DNA of 64,000 nt from NCBI RefSeq assembly GCF_019061145.1, contig NZ_JAHQZS010000004.1, positions 186,001 to 250,000 on the forward strand. The letters are read 5' to 3'. Below the pieces are notes generated by a model. That model made no database searches, was not told the DNA's origin, and worked only from the letters and a program-made list of their open reading frames with translations. Below, piece by piece: positions 1 through 8,445 of this stretch. Origin of the DNA: Anianabacter salinae. GTDB lineage: Bacteria; Pseudomonadota; Alphaproteobacteria; Rhodobacterales; Rhodobacteraceae. The translations under genes and the position numbers were made by a program. Within the stretch, counting starts at the first letter, position 1. Every line of letters begins with the position of its first letter.

Positions 1-60
1 GCGAATTTTTCCCAATAGATGACTAATTTGTCTCAGGTTCGGCGAAGGTTCGCCCGGTGA

Positions 61-100
61 CCGCTAGCGGTTGCGCTAACCTGCGACTGGTTGCGCTAAC
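61..100. promoter_or_regulatory. Tandem operator-like repeats upstream of pckA
   Basis: The 12-mer GGTTGCGCTAAC occurs at 69-80 and again at 89-100, exactly 20 bp apart (about two helical turns). It is preceded by the perfect 10-bp palindrome CCGCTAGCGG at 61-70, and a partial copy (GTTGCGC) lies at 145-151. The GCGCTAAC half resembles LacI-family half-sites. Alphaproteobacterial pckA genes are known targets of LacI-type carbon regulators (PckR/CceR), so an operator for such a protein is a reasonable inference. The regulator itself is not in the window. Confidence 0.4.
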
Positions 101-223
101 GTCTCCGAAGCTTCTGTTACTGTCCAAAGTCCACATGTTAGAAAGTTGCGCGGCCCCCGGCGCCGCTTTGCACTTGTACCATGGAACGACCGATCGACGA
201 TCGGCTTTAGGAGCATCAGGAAC

Positions 224-1822
224 ATGACATCCGGACGGGTAAACCAGAGCCAGCGCTTGGAAGATCAAGGGATCTCGGAGCTCGGTGATGTCTATTACAA
301 CCTGCTTGAACCGGCGCTGGTCGAAATCGCCCTGAAGAACGGCGAGGGAACGCTTGGCCTTGGCGGCACGATGCTGGTCGAGACGGGCAAGCACACCGGC
401 CGCTCGCCCAAGGACAAGTTCGTGGTCCGCACCCCCGCCGTCGAGAACGCGATCTGGTGGGAAAACAACGCGCCGATGGCGCCTGCGTCCTTCGATCTGC
501 TCTACGACGACATGATCGCCCACATGAAGGGGCGCGACTATCACGTTCAGGACCTCTTTGGCGGCGCTGATCCTGCGCACCGGCTCGACGTGCGCATCGT
601 GACCGAGCTGGCATGGCACGCGCTGTTCATCCGCCACCTTCTGCGCCGCCCCACCCGGCAAGAGCTGGACACGTTCACGCCCGAGTTCACGATCATCAAC
701 TGCCCGACCTTCAAGGCCGACCCGTCCAGGCACGGCTGCCGGTCGGAAACGGTGATCGCGCTGAACTTTGACCGCAAGCTGATCCTGATTGGCGGCACCG
801 AGTATGCGGGCGAGAACAAGAAATCGGTGTTCACCCTGCTCAACTACCTGCTGCCCGAGAAGGGCGTGATGCCGATGCACTGTTCGGCCAACCACGCGCC
901 GAACAACCCCGTCGACACCGCCGTCTTCTTCGGCCTGTCGGGCACCGGCAAGACCACCCTGTCGGCAGACCCGGCGCGCGTGCTGATCGGCGATGACGAA
1001 CATGGCTGGTCCGATCGCGGCACCTTCAACTTCGAAGGCGGCTGCTATGCCAAGACCATCAACCTGTCCGCCGAGGCAGAGCCCGAGATCTTTGCCACGA
1101 CGCGCAAGTTCGGCACCGTGATCGAAAACATGGTGTTCGACCCCGAGACGCTGGAGCTTGATTTCGACGACGACTCGCTGACCGCGAACATGCGCTGCGC
1201 CTATCCGCTCGAGTATATCTCGAACGCGTCGGGCACCGCATTGGGCGGCCATCCCAAGAACATCATCATGCTCACCTGCGACGCCTTCGGAGTGCTGCCG
1301 CCCATCGCGCGGCTGACCCCGGCGCAGGCGATGTATCACTTCCTGTCGGGCTTCACCTCCAAGGTGGCGGGAACCGAGCGCGGCGTGACGGAACCCGAAC
1401 CGACCTTCTCGACCTGTTTCGGCGCGCCGTTCATGCCGCGCCGCCCCGAGGTCTACGGCAAGCTCTTGCAGGACAAGATCGCCAAGCACGGCGCGACCTG
1501 CTGGCTGGTGAATACCGGCTGGACCGGCGGCGCCTATGGCACCGGCAGCCGGATGCCGATCCGCGCCACCCGCGCGTTGCTGAGCGCCGCACTTGACGGA
1601 TCGCTCGCCGATGCGACGTTCCGCAAGGACCCGAACTTTGGCTTCGAGGTGCCCGTAGAGGTGCCCGGCGTCGCGTCGATCCTGCTCGATCCGCGCCGGA
1701 CATGGGACGACGGGACGGCCTACGACCGGCAGGCGAAAAAGCTGGTCGACATGTTCGCCGGGAACTTCGGCCAGTATGAAAGCTACATCGACGAGGACGT
1801 CCGCGCCGTCGCCATCGGCTGA
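224..1822 (+). CDS. pckA: Phosphoenolpyruvate carboxykinase (ATP)
   Basis: Converts oxaloacetate plus ATP to phosphoenolpyruvate, CO2 and ADP, the committed step of gluconeogenesis from C4 acids in the cytoplasm. The 532-residue product has the normal family length. It shows the kinase-1a P-loop GLSGTGKTT at residues 237-245 and the metal-binding GDDEHGW at 256-262. An upstream in-frame start at 146 exists, but the ATG at 224 follows an AGGAG/AGGA stretch and gives the family N-terminus. It is transcribed toward the convergent TauE-type gene and ends just before three stem-loops. Tandem repeats at 61-100 suggest carbon-source control. Identification is secure. Confidence 0.97.
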   Translation: MTSGRVNQSQRLEDQGISELGDVYYNLLEPALVEIALKNGEGTLGLGGTMLVETGKHTGRSPKDKFVVRTPAVENAIWWENNAPMAPASFDLLYDDMIAHMKGRDYHVQDLFGGADPAHRLDVRIVTELAWHALFIRHLLRRPTRQELDTFTPEFTIINCPTFKADPSRHGCRSETVIALNFDRKLILIGGTEYAGENKKSVFTLLNYLLPEKGVMPMHCSANHAPNNPVDTAVFFGLSGTGKTTLSADPARVLIGDDEHGWSDRGTFNFEGGCYAKTINLSAEAEPEIFATTRKFGTVIENMVFDPETLELDFDDDSLTANMRCAYPLEYISNASGTALGGHPKNIIMLTCDAFGVLPPIARLTPAQAMYHFLSGFTSKVAGTERGVTEPEPTFSTCFGAPFMPRRPEVYGKLLQDKIAKHGATCWLVNTGWTGGAYGTGSRMPIRATRALLSAALDGSLADATFRKDPNFGFEVPVEVPGVASILLDPRRTWDDGTAYDRQAKKLVDMFAGNFGQYESYIDEDVRAVAIG

Positions 1823-1831
1823 GGTCCCACG

Positions 1832-1900
1832 CGATTCCTTGAAAAGGAATCGTCAAGAAGTCTTTGAAAGACTTTTCAGCGGCCCGCCCAACGGTGGGCC
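1832..1900. terminator. Triple stem-loop, bidirectional terminator candidate
   Basis: Three consecutive hairpins fill the gap between the convergent pckA and TauE-type genes: CGATTCCTT-GAA-AAGGAATCG (1832-1852), AAGTCTTT-G-AAAGACTT (1858-1874) and a GGCCCGCC/GGTGGGCC stem (1881-1900, one G-T pair). Their position suggests termination in both directions. Similar clusters occur at 32888-32934 and 63634-63704. Confidence 0.6.
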
Positions 1901-1904
1901 GTCT

Positions 1905-2678
1905 TCACATCCCCAGGACACCGCGCCGGATCAGGTTCAGCCCCGCGATCACCAGAACCGCCAGCGTCGCCTTGCGGAACCGGTCCTGGTCGAGCCGGTC
2001 GGACACCCACATGCCAACCACCATCCCCGCCATCGCGGGCAACACCATGAACACCGACAGGGGCGCGGTGTCGGCATTCAGGACACCCGACCGCAGATGC
2101 GCCAGCAGCAGCATCACCGCGCCCGCGCCATAGACGACCCCCTGAACCCGCATCTGTTCGGCCTTGGGCGTCTCGATGGCGGTCAGATAGGCCACCGTCG
2201 GCGGCCCCCACACGCCTGAAATGCCGCCCACGAACCCCGCGACCGAGCCGATCAGAACCTCGGCCCGCATCCGGTGTTCCGGACGGATGCGCAGCTGCCA
2301 GCCCAGGAGCTGGGAGATCGCGAACAGGGTGATCGGCACCCCCAGGATCAGGAACATCGCCCAGGACGGCAGCACGGTGACAAGTTGCGCGGCGCCAAGG
2401 ATGAACACCAGCACGATGATCAGGTAGAGCCGGAACCTCTTGACCGACTCCCACGCGGCGCCCAGCCCGTTGCGCATGGCCTGCACTCCGTTGGACAGGA
2501 CCGTCGGCACGATCAGTGCCGCAAGCGCGACCTCGGGCGGCAGGATGCTGGCCAGCCCCGAGATCATGATCATCGGCATCGCGAATCCCACGGCGCCCTT
2601 CACGAAGCCCGCCAGCAGACCGATTGCCACGGCAAACACCAGAAGCGCCCCCTGAAGGTCTCCGAATACTGCGTCCAT
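1905..2678 (-). CDS. TauE/SafE-family sulfite/anion exporter-like membrane protein
   Basis: Predicted 257-residue integral membrane protein with about eight hydrophobic segments. It has the glycine-rich N-terminal motif GLLAGFVKGAVGFAMP and a repeat-like second half (GFVGGISGVWGPPTVAY) typical of TauE/SafE (DUF81) permeases, which export sulfite, sulfoacetate or other organic anions. The start is placed at the ATG at 2678 behind GGCGAGG rather than at the TTG 27 bp upstream. It stands alone, convergent with pckA. The actual substrate cannot be inferred. Confidence 0.85.
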   Translation of the reverse strand: MDAVFGDLQGALLVFAVAIGLLAGFVKGAVGFAMPMIMISGLASILPPEVALAALIVPTVLSNGVQAMRNGLGAAWESVKRFRLYLIIVLVFILGAAQLVTVLPSWAMFLILGVPITLFAISQLLGWQLRIRPEHRMRAEVLIGSVAGFVGGISGVWGPPTVAYLTAIETPKAEQMRVQGVVYGAGAVMLLLAHLRSGVLNADTAPLSVFMVLPAMAGMVVGMWVSDRLDQDRFRKATLAVLVIAGLNLIRRGVLGM

Positions 2679-2845
2679 GCCATGCCTCGCCAGTGATTGC
2701 CCCAACTCTTACGGTGTCCGCACAGGCGCTGCACGGCAGAAAACGCCGCGACACTTTCGTACTCAGGCTGGCTATTTCGTGAATTTTAATTGCGCTGCAC
2801 CTGCAAAGAACCTATCTCCGCCAGAGACCATCAAAGGAGTGCCCG

Positions 2846-4528
2846 ATGCCCCACGACGGACAGGACATGACAGCCCGCACGGTGATCTTGCCAGAGCTTC
2901 TGACGCTGACGCGCGAGGCGATCGCGCCCGCCGAGGCGTTGCTGGACACCGCAAAGGCGCGGGTCGGCGCGCGTGTGACCGAGGGCGGCCGCGTATCCGC
3001 CCGTCTGGTCGAGGCCGAACAGACAGCCGCGCACGGCCTCGCCTGGCTTGCCACCTACGTCGAGGCGCTGCGCCAGATGCAGGCCTGGGCCGAGCGGCTG
3101 GAAGCGGACGGCCGGTTCGGCGAGATGGAGCAACTCATCCACCAGATCGCGTTCGGCGAATACCTCTGGCAGATCTACGGCGGCATCCCGATGAGCCAGG
3201 GCGAGATCCTGCGCCCACAGGACATGGGGCTGACCCAGGACGACCAGCGCGCGCTGATGGCGCCCGCCGTGATGGCGCTGACCCAAGGCGGCAACACCCA
3301 GGCCGCGCGGATGCGGCTGGTCGCGCTGATGCAGGACAACCACGGCCACGCGACGATGGGCGCGACCGGGCTTGATGCAGAGCTGGAGATGATCCGCGAC
3401 CAGTTCCGCCGCTATGCCGACGACAAGGTCGTGCCCTTCGCCCATGACTGGCACCTCAAGGATGAACTCATCCCGATGGAGACGATCACCGAACTCGCCG
3501 AGATGGGCGTGTTCGGCCTGACCATCCCCGAAGACTTCGGCGGTCTCGGCATGTCCAAGGCAGCGATGGTCGTCGTATCCGAAGAACTGTCGCGCGGGTA
3601 CATCGGGGTCGGATCGCTTGGCACACGGTCCGAGATCGCGGCGGAACTGATCCTGTGCGGCGGCACCGACGCGCAAAAGGAAAAGTGGCTGCCGGGCTTG
3701 GCCAGCGGGGAAATCCTGCCCACCGCCGTGTTCACCGAACCCAACACCGGGTCCGACCTTGGCGCGCTGCGCACCAAGGCCCGCAAGGATGGCGACGACT
3801 GGGTCGTCACCGGCAACAAGACGTGGATCACCCACGCCGCGCGCACCCATGTGATGACGGTGCTGGCGCGGTCGGTCGAAGGCACCGACGACTACAAGGG
3901 CCTGTCGATGTTTTTGGCCGAAAAGACCCCCGGCACCGACGAGACGCCTTTTGTCGACGATGGCCTCTCGGGCGGCGAAATCGAGGTGCTCGGCTACCGG
4001 GGCATGAAGGAATACACCGTCAACTTCGACGATTTCCGCGTGGCGGGCGATAACCTTCTGGGCGGCGAGGAAGGTCAGGGCTTCAAGCAGTTGATGCAGA
4101 CGTTCGAGAGCGCCCGCATCCAGACCGCCGCCCGCGCCATCGGCGTCGCGCAGTCGGCAATGGAAGTGTCGATGCAATACGCGCTCGACCGCAAGCAGTT
4201 CGGCAAACCGCTGATCGCCTTCCCGCGCGTCGCCTCGAAGCTGGCGATGATGGCAGTCGAGATCATGGTCGCGCGGCAGTTGACCTATTTCTCGGCCTGG
4301 CAAAAGGATAACGACCGCCGCTGTGACCTGGAGGCCGGGATGGCGAAACTGCTGGGTGCGCGCGTGGCCTGGGCCGCCGCCGACAATGGGTTGCAGATCC
4401 ATGGCGGCAACGGCTTTGCGCTGGAATACGGCATCAGCCGCATCCTGTGCGATGCCCGCATCCTCAACATCTTTGAGGGCGCGGCAGAGATCCAGGCGCA
4501 GGTGATCGCGCGGCGGCTGCTGGGCTGA
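2846..4528 (+). CDS. mcd: (2S)-methylsuccinyl-CoA dehydrogenase
   Basis: FAD enzyme of the ethylmalonyl-CoA pathway that oxidises (2S)-methylsuccinyl-CoA to mesaconyl-CoA and passes electrons through ETF. At 560 residues it is well over 100 residues longer than an ordinary acyl-CoA dehydrogenase. An alpha-helical N-terminal block of about 170 residues precedes a canonical acyl-CoA dehydrogenase core, an arrangement I recall as characteristic of Mcd. The catalytic base is E544 in IFEGAAEIQ. The ATG at 2846 follows AAAGGAGT. mcl1 of the same pathway lies at 27.7 kb and ETF-QO at 52.9 kb. The alternative is another long acyl-CoA dehydrogenase. Confidence 0.82.
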   Translation: MPHDGQDMTARTVILPELLTLTREAIAPAEALLDTAKARVGARVTEGGRVSARLVEAEQTAAHGLAWLATYVEALRQMQAWAERLEADGRFGEMEQLIHQIAFGEYLWQIYGGIPMSQGEILRPQDMGLTQDDQRALMAPAVMALTQGGNTQAARMRLVALMQDNHGHATMGATGLDAELEMIRDQFRRYADDKVVPFAHDWHLKDELIPMETITELAEMGVFGLTIPEDFGGLGMSKAAMVVVSEELSRGYIGVGSLGTRSEIAAELILCGGTDAQKEKWLPGLASGEILPTAVFTEPNTGSDLGALRTKARKDGDDWVVTGNKTWITHAARTHVMTVLARSVEGTDDYKGLSMFLAEKTPGTDETPFVDDGLSGGEIEVLGYRGMKEYTVNFDDFRVAGDNLLGGEEGQGFKQLMQTFESARIQTAARAIGVAQSAMEVSMQYALDRKQFGKPLIAFPRVASKLAMMAVEIMVARQLTYFSAWQKDNDRRCDLEAGMAKLLGARVAWAAADNGLQIHGGNGFALEYGISRILCDARILNIFEGAAEIQAQVIARRLLG

Positions 4529-4530
4529 AC

Positions 4531-4920
4531 GTGCTGGCGCTGTTCCTGACGCTGCCGATCGTCGTCGCAGGGTATCTTGCCGATGAAACGGTGTCGGGCT
4601 TCGCGGGCGGCCAGACCTATGCGCTGACCGAACTGGACGGCGCGCCGTTTCCTGCGCGCGCGACCCTTGGCTTTCCGTCCGAGGGGCGCGTCGCGGGCGA
4701 GGCCCCCTGCAACGCCTACAGCGCGCCGCAGACCGTGCCCTATCCGTGGATCAGGATCGGCCCCATCGTCGCCACCCGCCGCGCCTGCCCCGACCTGCAG
4801 GCCGAAGCGGCGTTCCTTGGTGCGCTGCCCCATATGACGCTTGTCGAGGTGCTTGGGGGCACGCTGGTCCTGCGCAACGACGCAGGGCGCGAGATGGTGT
4901 TTCAGGCGCTCCGCGACTGA
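4531..4920 (+). CDS. META/HslJ-domain secreted protein
   Basis: Small 129-residue protein with a hydrophobic N-terminus (probable signal peptide, no lipobox) and the META-domain pattern: [18 protein letters not shown], then [10 protein letters not shown], a paired downstream Cys in [10 protein letters not shown], and [12 protein letters not shown]. HslJ/META proteins are periplasmic or outer-membrane associated and linked to stress or antibiotic tolerance, with no known reaction. It starts with GTG two bases after the mcd stop, so it is probably cotranscribed with mcd. Its 3' end overlaps the convergent recO by 19 bp. Confidence 0.7.
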   Translation: MLALFLTLPIVVAGYLADETVSGFAGGQTYALTELDGAPFPARATLGFPSEGRVAGEAPCNAYSAPQTVPYPWIRIGPIVATRRACPDLQAEAAFLGALPHMTLVEVLGGTLVLRNDAGREMVFQALRD

Positions 4921-5636
4921 CGCGCGAAGGCATCGACAAAGCGTTGGCGCGCGGCGGGCAAGGGTTTGCCGCCCAGCGCGGGCGCCAGCCAGGTTTCAAG
5001 GAAATGCCCCGTGGTGCGCAGCCCCGCCGCGATCTCGAAGGTCTCTGCGGGGCCCTGCCCGAGCAGACTGGGCGGCAGCGGCAAAAGCCTGTCCGCCCAG
5101 TCCCCCGCACCGCCGCGCGACACCGCGCGCCCGGTTCGCGGCGAGACATAGGCCAGGTCCTCGCGGCTGCCGGTGACGGCACAGCGCGTCAGGTCCAGCC
5201 CGAATCCCATGTCCTCCAGCAGCGCCAGTTCCCAGCGCAGATAGGCCAGCGGCCAGAGCGGATTGTCGCCCAGCATGTCCAGCAGCGCCATCGTCGGCGC
5301 GTAGACGGCGGGCGCGGTTTCACGCTCGGGCAGGGTGAACGACAGCAGCGCCGTCACCGATCCCAGCGCTGCCAGCGCCAGACCGTCGCCCATCACCTGC
5401 GCCGCGCGGCTTTTCACCGGCTCGACGGTGTAGCTGCCGATATGGTCCTCCAGCCGCGCCTTCCACGTCACCGCAAGCTGCGCGCCGGGCTGCAGGATCG
5501 GCGCCATCCGGCGTCCCGCCCCACCGCGCACGACGCCCACGTGGCGGCCATGCTCTTGCGTGAAGATCTCGACGATGGCGGCGCTTTCCCCGTGGCGGCG
5601 CACGCTCAGCACGGCGCCCTCATCGCGCCATTCCAT
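4902..5636 (-). CDS. recO: DNA repair protein RecO
   Basis: Recombination mediator of the RecFOR pathway that helps load RecA on SSB-coated gaps. The 244-residue product has the RecO N-terminal OB-fold signature: [16 protein letters not shown], then [17 protein letters not shown], then [13 protein letters not shown]. The alpha-helical C-terminal domain follows. The zinc-finger cysteines of some RecO proteins are absent, which is not rare in this order. It lies 3 bp downstream of yqgE and is probably cotranscribed with it. Its end overlaps the META gene on the opposite strand. Confidence 0.93.
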   Translation of the reverse strand: MEWRDEGAVLSVRRHGESAAIVEIFTQEHGRHVGVVRGGAGRRMAPILQPGAQLAVTWKARLEDHIGSYTVEPVKSRAAQVMGDGLALAALGSVTALLSFTLPERETAPAVYAPTMALLDMLGDNPLWPLAYLRWELALLEDMGFGLDLTRCAVTGSREDLAYVSPRTGRAVSRGGAGDWADRLLPLPPSLLGQGPAETFEIAAGLRTTGHFLETWLAPALGGKPLPAARQRFVDAFARQSRSA

Positions 5637-5639
5637 CGC

Positions 5640-6215
5640 TCAGGCGCGCCCCGCGACCGACGACAGCCCCAGCGCCTCGACGCCCAGCCCCTTCAGCGCG
5701 CTCTGCCATTTCTGCGCATCGGGCGTGTCGAACACGAGTTCCGGCGTCGCATCGCAGGTCAGCCAGCCATTCGCGCGGATCTCGCCTTCCAGCTGGCCCG
5801 GCGCCCATCCCGCATAGCCCAGCGCCAGAAGCACCCGGTCCGGCCCGCGCCCGCCTGCGATGTCCTCGAGGATGTCGAGCGTCGCGGTCATCCCGAACCC
5901 GTCGCCAATCCGCAGGGTCGAGCTGTTGGCGCCGTAGTCCGAGGAATGCAGCACAAAGCCGCGCCCGTGTTCGACCGGTCCGCCGAAATGCACGCCGATC
6001 CCGGCGCTGCCGATGCCACCGTCGATCTCGAGCTGCATCAGCAGATCGTCCATCGCCACTCCGTCTGTGGGCTTGTTGACGATCAGGCCCATGCTGCCGC
6101 TGTCTGAATGATCGCACAGGAACACAAGGCCGGTCTCGAAACGAGGATCGGCCATGCCCGGCATGGCGATCAACAACTTCCCGGCAAGCTGGTCGGTGGA
6201 ATGCGGCTGTGACAT
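5640..6215 (-). CDS. YqgE/AlgH family protein (UPF0301)
   Basis: A 191-residue cytoplasmic protein with the complete UPF0301 pattern: GKLLIAMPGMADPRFETGLVF, CDHSDSGSMGLIVNKP, then GGPVEHGRGFVLH and LGYAGWAPGQLEGEI. Structures of the family are known, but the biochemical role is unresolved (AlgH was named from alginate regulation in Pseudomonas). It is divergent from the DsbD-N-like gene and followed directly by recO. Confidence 0.93.
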   Translation of the reverse strand: MSQPHSTDQLAGKLLIAMPGMADPRFETGLVFLCDHSDSGSMGLIVNKPTDGVAMDDLLMQLEIDGGIGSAGIGVHFGGPVEHGRGFVLHSSDYGANSSTLRIGDGFGMTATLDILEDIAGGRGPDRVLLALGYAGWAPGQLEGEIRANGWLTCDATPELVFDTPDAQKWQSALKGLGVEALGLSSVAGRA

Positions 6216-6328
6216 GCTGCAATTGTCGCAGACGGGGGGCGGTCTGCAAGGGCCACAAAAGCCACACTCGCAAGGCGGTCGCCGTGTTGTGATTTCCCCG
6301 GAGCGGTCTGCTGCATAATTTGGCGCTC

Positions 6329-7147
6329 ATGTTTGCCCGAATCCTTGCCATCCTCATCGCCATCGCCGCCGTGTCTCAGCCTGTCCGTGCAGGAGGAGAC
6401 CCCGCGCCCGATGTCCGCGAGGCGGCCGTCATCTCGATCCTGCCCGGCTGGCGCACGCCGCAAGGCACCTATCTCGCCGCGCTCAAGGTCGCGCTTGGGC
6501 CGGGGTGGAAGACCTATTGGCGATCACCGGGCGACGCGGGCATTCCGCCGCAATTCGACTGGTCGCAGTCGTCGAATATCGCAGGCGTCGATCTGCACTG
6601 GCCGACCCCGCTGGTGTTCGAGCAGAACGGCATGCGCACCATCGGCTATGCGCACGAATTGATCCTGCCGATGGAACTGACGCCCGCCCGCCCCGGCGCG
6701 CTGCGGATCGACACCGAAATCCAGATCGGGGTGTGTCAGGACATCTGCATTCCGATGAACGTGCGCGTGCGGGCCGATCTCGACGGCCCCGGCGCCCATG
6801 ATCCGCGCATTTCCGCCGCGCTTGACGATGCTCCCGTCCTCGGGCGCCACGCAGGCGTGCAGGGCACGTCCTGCGCTGTCGAGCCGATCGCCGACGGCCT
6901 GCGCGTGCGCGCCGATATCGCGATGCCGCGCCTTGGCCCCGACGAGGTCGCGGTGTTCGAGATGCCCGACAAGTCCATCTGGATTTCCGAGGCGATGTCG
7001 GAACGCAGCGGCCCGCGCCTGTCTGCCGTGGCCGAGATGGTGCCGCCCAGCGGACGGCCCTTCATGCTGAACCGCTCGGACGTGCGCATCACTGTCCTGT
7101 CGGCGGGCCGCGCCGTCGAAATCGACGGCTGCACCGGCAGGCCCTGA
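6329..7147 (+). CDS. Secreted DsbD N-terminal-domain-like protein
   Basis: Residues 1-24 form a signal peptide ending near PVRA. The body matches the immunoglobulin-like N-terminal domain of DsbD/ScsB reductases, with a YWRSPGDAG segment and a cysteine pair in GVCQDICIPM that corresponds to the redox-active Cys pair of that domain. There are no membrane segments and no C-terminal thioredoxin domain, so it would need a partner to be reduced. A periplasmic thiol-reduction or metal-protection role is inferred. The ATG at 6329 is preferred over an in-frame TTG at 6320, but no good ribosome site is visible for either. Confidence 0.72.
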   Translation: MFARILAILIAIAAVSQPVRAGGDPAPDVREAAVISILPGWRTPQGTYLAALKVALGPGWKTYWRSPGDAGIPPQFDWSQSSNIAGVDLHWPTPLVFEQNGMRTIGYAHELILPMELTPARPGALRIDTEIQIGVCQDICIPMNVRVRADLDGPGAHDPRISAALDDAPVLGRHAGVQGTSCAVEPIADGLRVRADIAMPRLGPDEVAVFEMPDKSIWISEAMSERSGPRLSAVAEMVPPSGRPFMLNRSDVRITVLSAGRAVEIDGCTGRP

Positions 7148-7157
7148 CGCGCTCAGC

Positions 7158-7379
7158 TCAGTAGTTTCCCGGCGGATCGCTTGCCGGGAACGATTCGTCG
7201 CCCTGCTCGTCCACGCGCGACCAGTTGCGCGGCGGATCGCGCATCTCTGACGGCCCGGCATTGCGCACATGATCGCCCGCGCTTGCCCGCGATGCCGGAC
7301 GGCGCGCGCGGTGGACCAGCGATGACAGCGCTCCGAACGTGGCGGCACCTGCAAGGAAGATCAGGACGTGACGGGACAT
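7158..7379 (-). CDS. Small membrane protein with ESFPASDPP tail
   Basis: A 73-residue protein with an N-terminal hydrophobic segment (HVLIFLAGAATFGALSSL), a basic linker and the C-terminal motif GDESFPASDPPG. I recall this tail from many short uncharacterised alphaproteobacterial proteins. The ATG at 7379 follows GGAAAGAGCCAC, whereas the open frame extends upstream without a ribosome site. It lies downstream of the stress-type YihY/DUF3618 genes on the same strand and probably belongs to the same regulon. The function is unknown. Confidence 0.6.
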   Translation of the reverse strand: MSRHVLIFLAGAATFGALSSLVHRARRPASRASAGDHVRNAGPSEMRDPPRNWSRVDEQGDESFPASDPPGNY

Positions 7380-7482
7380 GGTGGCTCTTTCCGGTCTGCG
7401 TTGTCTTGCGGGGGAACAGGTCAGGCGGCGGATGGTTCCGTTCGGCGGGCGCCCGCTGGCCCGAGACGGCAAAGGCACCCCG

Positions 7483-8445
7483 TCAGGCGTCCGGCGGCAG
7501 GGTGTCGGCCTTGACCGCCCCGCGCACCCCCATCGGCATGGCGGGACCGACCGTCGTGTCCACGCGTGTCTGGCGTTCGGCTTCCGCGTTGATCTCGGCG
7601 CCGATCAGAACGACGTAGGCCGAGATCCATAGCCACATCAGCAGAACGATCACCCCGGCAATCGCACCGAAGCTCTCGTTGTAGCTGCCGAAGTTCTCGG
7701 CGTAGACGGCGAAGGCGATCGTGGCGAGCAGCCACAGGATGCAGGCCAGCACCGATCCCGGCGTCAGCCAGAGCCACCGCGCCGCCCGCCTGTCAGGCGC
7801 GTAGCGGTAGAGCACCGCAAGCCCGACGCTTGCCAGCGCAAGAAGCAGCGCCCAGCGCGCGGCGCCGATCAGCATTTCGGTCATCGCGCCAAAGTTGACC
7901 ACCGCCAGAACGGCGGGAAGCACGACCGCCGCGCCAAGCCCGACCACCAGCCCCAGGATCAGCACCAGCGTCAGGACCAGCCGCAGCGCCATCAGCCGCA
8001 GGTAGCCGCGCGTTTCCTGTTCGTCATAGGCGACGTTCAGCCCCTCGATCAGGCTGCCGACTCCCTTGGATGCCGAGAACACCGCCAGCCCGAGGCCGAA
8101 GACCGCAACCAGCGTCAGGCTCTCCTGCTGCGCGCCCGCGACATCGACCGCCTGACTGCGCACGATGTCAGCCGCTTGTGCCGGAAGCGTGTCCGCAAGC
8201 GCCTCGATCTGGCTGGTGACCTGCGCCGGGTCGATGGCAAGCCCGGCAAGGCCGATCAGGGCGGTGATCGCGGGGAAAAGCGCCAGCAGCCCATAGAACG
8301 CCACGCCAGCCGCGATAAGGCCAACGTGGTCCTTTGCCAGCTGCGTCAGGAACACCCGGCGCAGGATCTGCGCCCACCCCCTCGCCGGAATGGCGAAGGG
8401 GCTTTGGGCCAGCCGTCCGGGGCCAGCGGCGGGGTCATCAGGCAT
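7483..8445 (-). CDS. YihY/BrkB-family inner membrane protein
   Basis: A 320-residue polytopic protein with about six membrane helices. It has the family hallmark GLIAAGVAFYGLLALFPAI near residues 45-65 and the later WLLATIAFAVYAENFGSYNESFG and MWLWISAYVVLIGAEINAE segments. The family was once labelled ribonuclease BN, which is now rejected, and its function is unclear. The start at 8445 overlaps the DUF3618 stop by 8 bp, indicating translational coupling. Longer upstream in-frame starts lie inside the DUF3618 gene and are not supported. Confidence 0.9.
   Translation of the reverse strand: MPDDPAAGPGRLAQSPFAIPARGWAQILRRVFLTQLAKDHVGLIAAGVAFYGLLALFPAITALIGLAGLAIDPAQVTSQIEALADTLPAQAADIVRSQAVDVAGAQQESLTLVAVFGLGLAVFSASKGVGSLIEGLNVAYDEQETRGYLRLMALRLVLTLVLILGLVVGLGAAVVLPAVLAVVNFGAMTEMLIGAARWALLLALASVGLAVLYRYAPDRRAARWLWLTPGSVLACILWLLATIAFAVYAENFGSYNESFGAIAGVIVLLMWLWISAYVVLIGAEINAEAERQTRVDTTVGPAMPMGVRGAVKADTLPPDA

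Noticed and set aside
23-1489. Long minus-strand ORF (488 codons) opposite pckA
   Set aside because: Shadow of a GC-rich coding gene; translation is low-complexity Arg/Ala/Gly without family features, while pckA on the other strand is certain.
2831-4402. Minus-strand ORF of 523 codons opposite mcd
   Set aside because: Antisense shadow; Arg/His-rich with no recognisable domain, and mcd is well supported.
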